Assembly (NCBI GenBank): GCA_029339195.1
Contig: JAPTJF010000191.1
Span: 43,429 to 107,428 of the forward strand
Length of the DNA: 64,000 bases
Origin: Micractinium sp. NFX-FRZ
Taxonomy: Eukaryota; Chlorophyta; Trebouxiophyceae; Chlorellales; Chlorellaceae
Direction: 5' to 3'
Part shown: in pieces, positions 1 through 10,837 of the stretch
Numbering within the stretch: position 1 is the stretch's first letter
How the letters are laid out: every line of letters begins with the position of its first letter
Made by a program: the position numbers and the translations under genes
The notes under the pieces: generated by a model
Databases searched by the model: none
Told to the model about the DNA's origin: nothing
Seen by the model: the letters and a program-made list of their open reading frames with translations, nothing else

Positions 1-635
1 AGCTTGCTGGCGGGCGGGGGGCAGGAAGGTGGAATTTGGTGCAGGCTCGGGTGTCTGGGTGGGGCCCGGCTGCAGTGGGGTGGCTGAAGCAGCAGGAGAG
101 AAGCTGACCTCTGCCTGGCCTGCTGGAGGCGTGGGCAGCCGCTGCTCGCCCCACTGCGCAGGGAGCGGATGCCAGGAAGTGGTGGCGAGGCAATGTGTGA
201 CGGGTTGCATGCGCGAGGTGCGCTGCGGCCCTTGGCAGACTTGCACACAGGCGTGGAGGTGGTGGGCAGGTGGACATCTGAGCAGGCAGGGGACACCAAC
301 CGGCGGCCTGTGGAGGGTGCATGCCAACATGCCCCCTAGCTTGCCCTGCAATGCAATACATGGCATGTCTCTAAATTGGTGCCCGGCAACTGAAGCATTA
401 CCTGCTGCACGAAATGTGAGGCATGGGCTGGGTGGGCGCGTGCCAGCTGCACGCCCGTTGGCTTCAGCGGCTCCGGCGCCAGCCAGGCGGGCGGGAGCGG
501 CAGGCGGGAGCGCCGGCGGCCGCTAGCAGTGACGGCGCCGCACTCCTCCTGCCCATGAAAGCTCCAGAACAGTGCGGCGCTTGCTGCGCCAGCTGCACTC
601 GCCAGCCAGCCGCTCGCAAGGGCGCCGCGCAGCAT
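1..635 (-). CDS. Partial unknown protein with organelle-type N-terminus (runs off left edge)
   Basis: I do not recognise this protein. On the minus strand an ATG at 635 opens a frame beginning MLRGALASGWLASAAGAA, an Ala/Arg/Ser-rich stretch without early acids that resembles a mitochondrial or chloroplast transit peptide. Exon 1 (635-402, 78 codons) ends at CAG|gtaatg in phase 0. The best following exon starts at 153 after tgcgcag and stays open in the same phase to base 1, beginning WGEQRLPTPPAGQAE, so the model would continue beyond the window. It is supported only by the phase match, the plausible splice sites and the N-terminal composition; no domain is visible. It would be divergent from the CNNM gene that starts at 1584. 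Another acceptor (near 320) is possible. Confidence 0.3.
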
Positions 636-1583
636 GGCTCGGGACCCTCCGTGTCGCCAGCCGTCTCTTATGGCGGGTCCGTTGTTCCTCTGGCGAAAAT
701 GTGGAATGCGATGGCAAATACGTTAAAGGTGGTGATCTGTGCCAAACCCACTCATGTGTGTCACCATGTGCCAAGGCTGGCCTAGCGGGCGCCAAGTCCA
801 GCACTCCCCCTTGTGCACTGCATGCCTCTCTTCATGTCACAACTCACCAGATTACCAACTAGGTGGTTACGATCAGTATGTTTCAAAAGGTAGGAGTAAA
901 CCGACCTCAGACAGGTCACCTCCAGTGTAGCATGAACTGCGCCCCCCTCGACGCCACCGCCAGCATTGCTTGGTTAATGCAGCGCACAGCAGGGGGTCAA
1001 CGATCGCACAGAGTCGATGGATTGTGAGGGAAGCCGTTGGGGTATAGGAAAGCTGGTGTGCACTGCCCGCGCGACGTGCTGGTGTCTCGTACTTCAATAC
1101 GAGAGCCTGCTGAGCACTGCTGCCTACCCTGCACGCTGGGCGCTTGATGGCAACATACCTGACATGAGTCCACATGTACCAGTTGCATCAGAATGCAGGC
1201 TGACTCCAGGACCAACAAAGATGGTTGGGAGTCAAAAGTGGCGCCCAGCATCCAGCCGGAATGTGCGCGCAAGTGGCGCACACCATGCGAGCGCGCCGAC
1301 CCTTCAGCTCCCGCCGCCAACAGACCCACGTGATCACGCGTGAGCGCCGGCATGTTCGAATATTGAGCTTCCTCTTCCGTCCACACCGCTGCAAACGATT
1401 CCAAGCACAGTCCTCCCGCGTCGTCCGGCTGGTCACTCGCCAAGCCTCGGACTTTTGCTTGGCCGGCACACGTTTTCTGCGACCTTGTTCAGCGCACCAG
1501 CACGCATCGGCAGCCTCAACAAGGGTCTCACCGGTCCCGCCAGCGCAACTAAGCCGCCCAAGTCCCGCGCGCGGCCACTGGTG
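636..1583. other. Intergenic region between divergent genes
   Basis: No gene is supported here. Open frames on both strands are short, overlap each other and show no domain. It probably holds the 5' leaders and promoters of the partial minus-strand gene and of the CNNM-like gene. I see no clear TATA box. Confidence 0.4.
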
Positions 1584-2264
1584 ATGGTCGCCGGCTCTCT
1601 GTTTCGTGCACTGGGTGTGATCGCACCCGCCCTCGAAGCTGCGGCAGTCGGCCTACATGACAATGCCAGCGGCGGCGACTGGGCGACGGGCGCCGGCGCC
1701 GCTGACGCCGCTGACGCAGCCACCCGCCGCCTTCTCATATCGGAGGGCGGCTCCGGGCTGAGCACCGGCACCAAGGTCCTTTACATCATCGTCAGCGTGG
1801 TGCTTGTCATCGTGTCAGGTCTCATGGTGAGCACCCACCTGCCGCTGGTTGAGCACGGCAGGGGTTGCGTTGCGTTGGCGACCTCGGGGCTTTCACGTGA
1901 AGTGGGTGCTGCCCGCTGGCAGCTGCGCAACTCCCGCCTGTGCACCCAGCCCAGTGGCGTGCTGGCAAAGCGGCACACTGAATACAACGGTGTGTTTGTG
2001 GACATGTGGGAGCCTGCGGTGTTCCCAACATGTCACACTCGCATGCCCACGCCCTGCCCCCCCGGTGCAGGCTGGTCTGGTTCTGGGCCTGCTGTCGCTG
2101 GACAAGTAAGCGCATGCTGTGTTGTTTTTCCAGTTTGTTTCTTGTGCTCTGCTACTCTGCAGCTGTTTTACTTTGCAGGCAGCAAGGGGAGGGGACAGGG
2201 AGCTCAAGGAAGGGAGGTTGGGGTGCAGGCTGTGGCCCGGAACTCGGCATGCCGGCATATGACT

Positions 2265-2295
<31 letters not shown>

Positions 2296-5200
2296 CTTGC
2301 CTCCCTGCTGGAAACCCAACCACCCGCCTGCCCCCCATGCCCTCCCTCCCTCCCTGTAGGGTTGACCTGGAGGTTGCCAAGCGCACGGGCAACGACAAGC
2401 AGCGCTGGCTGGTGGCGCGGGTGGAGCCTTTCACAAAAGACCCTCATTACGTGATGTGGGTGCAGTGACGCTCGCAGAGCATGGCCATTGGCTTGCCTGC
2501 CTGGGCATTGGCAGCCTCGTCTCTAGAGTGGTTCTGTCAATGTCAACAGTGCACCGGGCAGCGGCTGCATGTGCCTGCACTGGGTTGACATGCTCCCAAG
2601 CTGGGTGGATGCCCCTTTGCCGCTGCCTGTGGGGCAGCGCTGCCGGCGTGCGAGTGCACGCAGCAGGCGCCCGCTTGGCATTGCTCGCCTGACTGCTGTG
2701 CCTCCTGTCCCACTGCCGCACGTTCAGGTGTGCGCTGGTCGTGGTGAATGCAGCCTGCAACACAGCACTGCCGCTGTTCATTGACAGGTCGGTGTTGTGC
2801 TGCTGTCTGCCTGCTGTGTGTTGAGGGGCTGGGTGTGAAGAGTCCCATGGCGGATGCCGCACGCACACAAAACCAGACATCTGTTCATGGACAGATGACA
2901 AGAGGGGGTGCATGTGACTGTGTTGGCGGGTGTGGTGCTGGTCCCGCCGCCTGCACTACTGCCTGCAGTTCGCTATGCAATTGCCCCTTGCCCTCGATCC
3001 ACAGCCGGATGCTTGTGGCTGTGCGAATGCTCAACAGGACGGAGCGGGTGCCAGCATCAGCACTTGCCGCCCTCCTTGCTGCACTTCCGGTGCCTGTCTG
3101 TCTGCACACATGCCCTGCCCCCCGCCTCGTGCACCCTCCCGTGCCCTTTCTTACCCTTCGCCCTGCATGCCACTGCCTCCCGCAGGCTGCTCAACCCGTT
3201 GGCCGCCATCCTCATTTCGGTCACCGCCGTCCTGCTGTTTGCTGAGATCGCGCCTCAGGTGGGGTGGGGTGGGTGGTGTGTGTGTGTGGGCGAGCAGATG
3301 GGGGTGGAGTTGAGGCAGGGGCAAGCATGTCACTTTCCCGTTGGCTTTGCAACCCCATGTCTTTGGGCTGCAATTTTGTTGCTTGCTTTGTTTTCGTCTG
3401 TGGAGCATTCACACCTGGGAGGCAGGGACAGGTCGGGAATGGGGAGATGAGCGGGCCCGCTGTCCGCCCATGTCGGCGGGGCGCTGTGGCTGCTACCACC
3501 AGCATGGCTGCCACGCTGCTGTGCAGCTGTTGTGCACACACTGCTGCTGCTGCTGCGCCGCTGCCGTGCAGGCGGTGTGCAAGCGGTACGGCCTGGAGAT
3601 TGGTGCGTACTGCTCCTGGCTGGTGCGCGCCCTCATGCTGCTCACCTTCCCCATATCCTGGCCCCTGGGCAAGCTGCTGGACTGGTGAGGCGGGCAGACA
3701 CAGGGTTGTAGTTTCTCATCATGCCTGCATTCTTTCTTGCGGCCATCCGTGTGTGCTTAAGTGTGTGAGTGTGCAACATAGCCCCCAGCCAGCTGCTTGG
3801 CTGGTGCAGGGGCAGGTGGTGTGGGCCGAGGAGAGCGTGCCGCTCATTCCTGTGCCACGCCGTGACAACGCGCCTCATGCTGTGCCCTGCTGTGCTCTGC
3901 TGCTGCGCAGGCTGCTGGGCGAGGAGAGCGTGCTGTTCAGGCGGCAGGAGCTGTCGGCGCTAGTGGGCCTGCATGCGGAGACGCAGCAGGACGGGTCAGG
4001 TGCGGGGGCGGGGCACCCAAGAGCCTGAGGCGGGGGCGGGGGCTGGGTGGATGGGCGCATGGTTGGGGTGTGTGTGTGTCACATTGTGCGCTAGCAACCT
4101 GTGCTGTGCAGTTCCCGATGGTGCAGGGCGCTGTGCTGCCCGCGGTGGCAGCTGCCGGGCCCGCCTACCATGCACTCCCGCTCTGCCACGACGTGCAACC
4201 AACCGCTCGCCGCCCACTTGCCACCCCGACGCATGTATCCGCTCTTCTGCTGTCTGCCCCTGCAGTGGGCGCGCTGACCAGCGACGAAGTGCAGGTGGGG
4301 CCCGGTGCAGAGGGAGGCTGGTTAGGAGGGCCACTCGTGCACCTCACATTGCCCCCCCCTGCGGCAGTGCCCAGCGCGCCAAGCGCAGCACGCTCCTTCT
4401 GCTCTAGATGCCTCGTGGGTCCAGCCGAGTGGTGGCCTGCAGTGCTGGGTTACACACCATTGCAAACCCCAATAAATTCAACTGTGTGTCACGGTCTGCG
4501 TGCGTGTGTGTGTGTGCCCCCTGCTGCTGCATAGGCTGTGACAAACCAGACCAACACCAATTGGAACCGCGTGTTGCTCTGTGTGTGTGTGTGTGCCCCC
4601 TGCTGCCGCAGGTGATCCAGGGCGCCCTAGACATGGCCAGCAAGACGGCGGGCGGGGTGATGACTCCCCTGGGCAAGGTGGGTCCCATTGATTGGACTCA
4701 TGTTTGTGTGTTTCTCTGTGGCTTTGCGGGCCGCACGGGTGGCGGGCGAAGCGGGGACCCTTTGTTGGGGCGGCATGCCGTCGTCCGATGCTGTGACGAT
4801 GAAGCAGCTGCTGGCAGCCTCGCCCTGCCCCTCCCTCCTCCGTGCTGCCCAGCGTTCCCACGCTGCAGCTGGCCATGATGCAGGTCCCCACGCTGTGGTC
4901 ATGACCTCCTGTGACGCCGTCATCACCCGACTTCCAGCCTCACGGCAATGCTTCCGCCCTGTCCCCACCTACCCCCGCCTGCTGCACCGCAGGTGTTTAT
5001 GATCTCCGGCGACGCCGTCATCAGCAAGCAGCTGCTGGCGGAGGTGATCCAGGCGGGGCACAGCCGCGTGCCGGTGTACGAGGGGGACAATCGACAGGTG
5101 GGGACAAACTCCTGCTAGTTTGCTTTTGCCTTTCCCCCGTCGAGCAGCCTGCTTGTCCCGAGGACAAGCGGAACGTTTGTGTGTGTGGGTGTGTGTGGGT

Positions 5201-8200
5201 GTGGAAAAGGGTGCATGCATGGGCGGGTGTCCCGGCAGCTGGCAGCGAGGGTGTTTTGAGCCCACGCCCCACCAGCGCAGGCAACCCCGGCGCCGCCGCG
5301 TGCTCTTGCTTGGCGTGGTGCCCAGCCCAGCCCTCTCCCCTGCTAACTTGTAACTTTCTAAACTTCCTAAGTCGCCTCCCCGCCCCCTGCAGGTCAGCGT
5401 GGCATCGCGTCCTGGTGTGTGCACAGGAGCCCGTCGCGAGCTCAGCCCTCTCCCCTGCTGATTAACATTGCCTTGCACGGAATGTCACCCCCCGCAGGCC
5501 ATCCTTGGCCTGATCATGGTGAAGGAGCTGGTGTCCAGCCCAGCCCCCTCCCCTGCTAAAATTGCCTTTGCATTACCTTTCCATTAAGACACGTGTAATT
5601 TCACCCCGCCCCCCTGCAGGCCATCCTGGGCCTGATCTTGGTGAAAGAGCTGGTGTCCAGCCCAGCCCCCTCCCCTGCTACCATTAACTTTGCAATACCT
5701 TTCCATTAAGACACGTGGAATGTCACCCCGCCCCCCTGCAGGCCATCCTGGGCCTGATCCTGGTGACCGAGCTGGTGCTGGTGTGCACAGGGTTTGCTGG
5801 CTTACCTTCAACTTACATATAAACATAACAATGTACCCCTCCCGCCCCCCGCAGGCCATCCTGGGCCTGGCCCTGGTGACGGAGCCGGTGTCCAGCCCAG
5901 CCCCCTCCCCTGCTAACATTGCCTTCGCATTACCTTTACATTCACACGTGTAACGTCCCCCTCCCCTTCTGCAGGCCATCCTGGGCCTGATCCTGGTAAA
6001 GGAGCTGGTGCTGGTGGACGAGACGGCTGGGGTGCGCGTTAGGGAGCTGCGCCTGCGGGAGATGCCCTTCCTGCGCGCTGACATCCCGCTGTATGACGTG
6101 CTCAAGGTGAGAAGTGGACGCCGGGCTGGGGAGCGGGAGGAGGGATGTCGGCCGGCCGGCAGCAGGCCGCATCACACCCCGCCCCACCCTGGCCTTCTGC
6201 CCTGGCTTGTCCTGCCTTGCCCCAACCACATCCCACATCAACAGGCAGGCTCCCCACATTGCCCACGCCGTCCCACCCCCACCCGCCCACCCGTGCCCGC
6301 AGATCTTCCGCTTTGGCCGGCGCCACATGGCCTGCCTCACCCGCGTGGCGGCGCCCGACGCCTCCACCGGCGGCGGCAGCGTCGGCAAGGGGGCCTCCCC
6401 GCTGCGCCTGAACAACATCTTCAGGCGCCCCTCCCCCGCATTGCAAACCCTGGGAGACCGGCAGGTGGGTGCTGGGGTTGAGCGCCTCGCGCTGCCTGCC
6501 TCCGCCTGGCGGCGCCCTGCATACCTCGCCGTCAGAGCAGCCGGTGTATGTGCGCGCTAGTTTGGCGTGCAGGTGCAGGGGCGGAGGGTATCCTCCCATG
6601 CAGCCTGTCTTACTTGCCTGTGCTTGCTTCCCTTCAATCATAGTGAGTCATTCGCCCTCGACCTGGCCTGTGCAGGTGGAGGAGGTGGTGGGCATCATCA
6701 CGATTGAGGACGTGCTGGAGGAGCTGCTGCAGGTGGGGGCGTGGCTGCCTGGTACTTCCTGGCGTTGCATTGGCGTTGCATTGCATTGCATTGCTGACAT
6801 GTTCGTTGCTTATGGGAGGGCGGGGAAGGGTGAGGCGGGTAAGACGCGCTTGTGCAGCTGCTGCAGGTGGGGTGACCACAGCTGTGCTTCTGCAAAGCAA
6901 GTTAGTTTGCCATTTTTGTTGTGGCGGACGGTGTACGCACGAGGCAGATTGTGTTGACTGCGGCCAGTGCCGCCGTTTGACATGTTGCATGTCTGACCGT
7001 GCACCTACCCCCTGTACCGCAGGCGGAGATTGTTGACGAGACGGACCAGTGGGAGGACAATGAGCAGACGGTGCATGTAGCACCTCAGGTGCGTGTGACT
7101 CTGGGGCGGGAGCCTGGGGTGCGCTCCCAATCGCCGTGTACCACTACCGGAGCATGCCAGGGCATGAGGCTGAAGCAGCCGAACCTCCCCAGGCCAGGAA
7201 GGCAGTGCGGCATCGCTGCTGCGCAGAGCAATGCGCAGCGAGCCTGGGCAGGGCAGCGCTGGCTGGGGTTGCCTGCCTGCCTGCCTGCCTGCCTGCACGT
7301 CACCCTGGGGCCGCCACCCTTGCAACCTCCCTGCGCCTCCCCCGCAGGTGCCGCTCAAGGAGCTGCCCCCCAACCTGCGCCGCTTCCTCTCCCCCCGCCG
7401 CTCCATGCACGGCCTGGCCCTGGATGCCAGCCTGGGCGCACACAGCGTTGTCGAGTTCACCCGACTGTCAGTCGATGGGGACGACGCGGCCGCCGACGCC
7501 GATGCCGCCGCTGCCGCTGGCGGGCAGGCTGTATCGATGGCGGCGGCTGGCCGGCAGCAGCAGCATCCACAACAGCAGCAGCAGCAGCAGCCACAGAACG
7601 GGGCGGGGCAGCTGCAGCCCAACGGGCAGTTGATTGGCCAGCCGAATGGGCAGCTGAACGGCGTCGGGGGCGACAGCGTGGGCAGCGGTGCGGGTGGTGC
7701 CGTGACCTCCCCTCCCCGCCGCGCCCCCTCACCCTCCATGGGAGCCGCTGCGGCTGCCAGCGCCCTCACCGTGGCAGGCGGCCCCTCCAGTGGAGACCCC
7801 ACAGCCATGGCGGCAGCACTGGCTGCCGGGGTGCGGGCGGCCGAGCTCAATCGGTCTGGCAGCCCAGCAGGCACAGCGGGGCCGGGCAGCCCCAGCCCGC
7901 GGCGCCCGCCGCTGCCGCGCGGCCCCTCGGGCGCCGCGATCGCCGCCGCCCCCGCGTCAAACAGCCGGCTGAGCGGGAATGGGGGCGGGAGCACAGGCGC
8001 ACCCAGCCCCGCCCCCAACCCCGCTGCCCCTCCTTACCCCGCTGGTAGCGGCGGCGCCGTGGCCGGCTCCGGGCAGCAGGTGGCGCCAGCGCCAGCGCCA
8101 GCGCCAGGGGCAGTGCCTGATCAGTATGTTACTGTTGAGCTGGGGGAGATGGCCAGCTGGACGACCAGCGAGGATGGGGAGGCGGAGGCGGCGCACGCGC

Positions 8201-8247
8201 AGCGGCCTCTGGTGAGGCCGGGCAGCCGCAACTCGGGGGTGTCCTGA
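1584..8247 (+). CDS. CNNM/CorC-type transporter (DUF21 + CBS pair)
   Basis: Membrane protein of the CNNM (ancient conserved domain) / CorC family, linked to Mg2+ and other divalent cation transport. Fifteen exons fit in phase: 1584-1826, 2071-2105, 2360-2455, 2728-2787, 3186-3258, 3572-3684, 3911-3999, 4266-4294, 4612-4677, 4993-5097, 5975-6106, 6303-6464, 6676-6732, 7023-7088 and 7348-8247, giving 741 aa. DUF21 covers about residues 66-250, with hydrophobic segments [52 protein letters not shown] and [17 protein letters not shown]. The CBS pair follows (about 255-425) with the family signatures [29 protein letters not shown] and [15 protein letters not shown]. The last 300 residues are low-complexity Ala/Gly/Gln/Pro. 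The ATG at 1584 is the first in frame before the membrane segment. Introns before exons 9, 10 and 11 carry decayed copies of those exon edges. Family assignment is firm; transported ion and membrane location are not shown. Confidence 0.9.
4766..4945 (+). pseudogene. Two decayed copies of CNNM exon 10 inside the preceding intron
   Basis: Exon 10 reads ATGATCTCCGGCGACGCC then GTCATCAGCAAGCAGCTGCT. A worn copy at about 4772-4822 keeps the order ATG-CC-TC-GATGC-GT-A-GAAGCAGCTGCTGGC, and a second at about 4898-4945 keeps ATGACCTCCTGTGACGCCGT and CATCACC. Neither has the parent's reading frame or splice sites. Confidence 0.7.
5321..6012 (+). repeat. Tandem array of five intron-end/exon-start units in the CNNM gene
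   Basis: The 3' intron end and first 30-40 bases of exon 11 are repeated head to tail. Acceptors followed by GCCATCCTGGGCCTGATC or a close variant occur at 5498, 5620, 5742, 5855 and 5975, so units are 113-122 bp; a worn partial unit precedes them from about 5321. Between units lies a shared stretch (ccagccccctcccctgcta ... ttccattaagac). Only the last copy continues into the rest of exon 11. Reading through any earlier copy reaches an in-frame stop before the next acceptor. Confidence 0.9.
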
Positions 8248-8717
8248 TGACGGCCGACAGCTGGCGAGCTCGTCTGGGTCAGCCAGCCAGCGACAGCCAG
8301 CCAGTGAGAGGGGGCCCTGCTCCTGAGAAGACGAACATGATTTGACAACAGCCTGCCGCGGGCACTTTCCAACAACAACAGCCTGTTCCCTTTCCTGCCG
8401 TTCTACCACTAATGCAAATTCGCACCGAGTTGACTGGGCGCAATCCCGTACGTCGCCCAACCACGCTGGATGGCTCATGAAGCGGCCTGCCCGCTTGTAC
8501 TTCCCTCATCTCACCTCCCCTCTCTGCGCCGCTTTGGCGCATGCACCTTAGATTGGCACCCCCGCTCTGAGTCATGAAACTTGCCAGCCTCCACTTCACG
8601 AGTCAGTCACAGGGGGAAGTGTGGGTTAACCCTGGGGAGGTGGCAGGGCCATGAAGTGGTCCCCTCAGATATCTCTTCAGAATGTGGCGCTGGCAATAGT
8701 GTAAGGTTATCAACAGC
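8248..8717. other. CNNM 3' UTR and spacer
   Basis: Non-coding stretch after the CNNM stop. It has no supported gene and ends near a TGTAA motif at 8700. Confidence 0.4.
8700..8704 (+). terminator. Candidate polyadenylation signal TGTAA (CNNM gene)
   Basis: TGTAA, the usual chlorophyte polyadenylation signal, lies 453 bases after the CNNM stop codon and is the first one seen there. Confidence 0.4.
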
Positions 8718-9178
8718 ATGGCCAGCCGGGCCGTGGGCAGCCGGGCGCTGGCAGCGCTTTGCCGCCCGCGCCTTGCGGGCGTGGGTTGCTGCCGCTGGTT
8801 GCGTCGCTGTTTAGCAGCGTTACGGGCAGCAACACTCGAGGTTTGGACGATGTGGGCAAGGCGTTGCGGTGCGAGCACTGGCGCAAGGAGCTGATTGAGC
8901 CTCTACGAGCGGAGGCCTTTGCAGTGACGCGCGAGCATCTCCTGGAGCACGCGCAAGAGCAGAGCGGCGGCGGCAGCGGGGGGAGAAGGGGGAGGGTGAG
9001 GAGAGCCGCGGAGACGGGGAGGGGCGGTTGGAGCCGAGGGGACAGCAGCATGAGGAGCAGCAGGCAGAGCAGCAGCAGCAGTTTGAGCAACAGCAGCAGC
9101 AGGCAAAGCAGCACCAGCAGCAGCGGCGGTGGCGGCTCAACAGCAGCAGGCCACAGCTACAGGGGGGTGGCAGGTTGA
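8718..9178 (+). pseudogene. Possible broken gene, Gln/Ser-rich tail
   Basis: I do not recognise this. An ATG at 8718 opens MASRAVGSRALAALCRPRLAG, an organelle-type N-terminus, but that frame stops after about 58 codons. A second frame overlaps from about 8800 with a more protein-like helical stretch (GLDDVGKALRCEHWRKELIE, then AEAFAVTREHLLEHAQEQ) that degrades into Gly/Arg and Ser/Gln repeats and stops at 9178; that frame has no ATG of its own. Joining the two needs either a frameshift or an implausibly short intron of about 34 bases. It may be a degraded gene, or one whose first exon I have missed. Confidence 0.25.
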
Positions 9179-9666
9179 AGGATGCTTGAGAGGCCTCACC
9201 AGCACCCTTGTGCCAAACACACGTGCTTTGCTGCACTGATTTCGCCTCCCTCACTTGTTTCGTGTTTCAACATTGACACACGCTTCACAGGGCAATGGCT
9301 CGGTTGGACAGCGCATGACTCAGGTTGGGTTGCGATTGAGACTGATGGCAGTGTTCGGGTGCGGGTCTGGCAGACAGCATGGGGGTCACACCAGTGCTGC
9401 AGTCGCAGTCACAGTCACAGTCACCAATGATTATCAGGTGCGCCGGTCAGGCAGCGGCAGGCGGTACAGCGGATGACAGCTTTGCACGCTGGCAGCTGCG
9501 CTACAGCATGCCCGGCAGTGGGGTGGGCTGGGTGGGCTGGCGGCTCATTCCGCTGCCAGCTCATTGCCGAGCACCTTGCCTGCCCAGTGCCGGGACCCAG
9601 GTCTTGAGAAGGGATCTCAAGGGACTCGAGGGACGCCTGCAGCCAGGGATGATCGCCGCTTTTAAC
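9179..9666. other. Spacer with no supported gene
   Basis: Short open frames only. The segment 9406-9424 is a small run of tcacag repeats. It probably includes the 3' UTR of the minus-strand gene ending at 9667. Confidence 0.3.
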
Positions 9667-10444
9667 TCACTTGGTCCAAGCCCGTTTTAACACGAATGCA
9701 TGCGTGCGTGCATGCATTATGGCAGGTACCTCTCTGCCTGGAGCGTGGCCACAGCAAGCCCTGAAACGGGTGCATGCACGCACTCCGGCCCTGCTCCCAC
9801 CTCTTGGCATGCTGGGGCCACGCCTGCCGCCCGCTTGCTCGCCCGCCCCAACAACAGTCCCAGCAGCCCCACTCCAGCAGCAGCCCCCGCTGGCTTGCTC
9901 ACTTGCGGGCTCGCAGCGGGCGGAGCAGGTGCAGGGGTCGTCCACGCACCGCTGCTCCATGGGGCACGTGGTGGCGGCACACGGCGAGATGCCGCACACG
10001 ACTGGGATGTCACACACCGCAGCAGGCTCAGCGGCTGGGATGGGAGGAGGGACAGGGAGGGCCTCTGGCTCTGGCCCAGGATCAAGCGCGATCTCAGGGG
10101 AAGGAGTGGGTGGAGGGGGTGGAGGTGGAGGAGGAGGGAGGTACCGCCCCGGCCTGGGCAGCAGCACCGCTGGGCGGCGCCCGCCCACCAGCACGCCGCC
10201 GCCGCCGCCACGCCGGCCGCGGCGCTGCGCGTCGGCCACCCTGAGAGGGAGGGTGCGCGTGCATGCAGTCGTCGCCAGGCGTCCAGAAGCCGCTGTTTGA
10301 GGTGTTGTGGTGTGAATGGGTGCAACTCCTAAGGGAGCTCAGGAGGTTGTGCTGCCCAAGGCACAGGCAACACCAAACTTGGCGCCCTCACCCGGCACTG
10401 CTGCTGAGGGCCAGGATGGCCAGGAGAAGCACGCCTGTCCTCAT
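9667..10444 (-). CDS. Small secreted proline-rich, cysteine-rich protein
   Basis: Two exons (10444-10392 and 10240-9667) join in phase to 208 aa. Exon 1 is a clean signal peptide, MRTGVLLLAILALSSSAG, so the product should be secreted or enter the cell wall. Residues 19-52 are Arg/Gly-rich, residues 53-62 are ten consecutive prolines followed by TPSP, and residues 94-127 hold nine cysteines in a VCDIPVVC...SPC...TTC pattern. A Pro-rich spacer with a Cys-rich module is typical of algal hydroxyproline-rich wall glycoproteins such as pherophorin relatives, but I cannot name a specific family. The last 80 residues are less ordered and may hide a further intron. The gene is divergent from IND1, with 393 bases between the start codons. 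Confidence 0.65.
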
Positions 10445-10837
10445 TTATACGTCCCTGGCGGGTGTGACTTAAAGGTCAGAGGACCTCGGAAGGAAGCATA
10501 AGCGGGCCTGCAGCAGCCACTATGCACCTGCCGCCCCAATGGCCGGCTTCCTAGCGGCTGCCGCCCGGCAGCAGCAGCATGCATACGTGAATGCTGGGGT
10601 GAGAACGGCAGGGGTTGGAAATTTGCAGTGAACGTAAGAGGTCAAAACAACAAAGGTAGACAGTTTTAGTTCTGCCATCAACTTCTTCCACAGACGCCGG
10701 TGGTTCTTCTACAGGCGGCAGACAGGCGGCAGCAGCGGCACACAGCACGCCCGTCATGGGCGAACTCTGTTGCCTTCAAACCTCGCCTCGCGTCTTGAAG
10801 GTTGATCGCTCTCCGACCCGATTTGCAGCAAGTGGCA
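10445..10837. promoter_or_regulatory. Bidirectional promoter region
   Basis: These 393 bases separate the start codons of the divergent secreted-protein gene (-) and IND1 (+) and must hold both leaders and promoters. The only TATA-like string is tataa directly before the minus-strand ATG, too close to be a core promoter for it. No other motif is clear. Confidence 0.4.

Noticed and set aside
9182..9690. Short frames containing WLGWTAHDSGWVAIETDGSV
   Set aside because: The stretch looks protein-like but has no start, no clean splice sites and no partner exon that I could match in phase.
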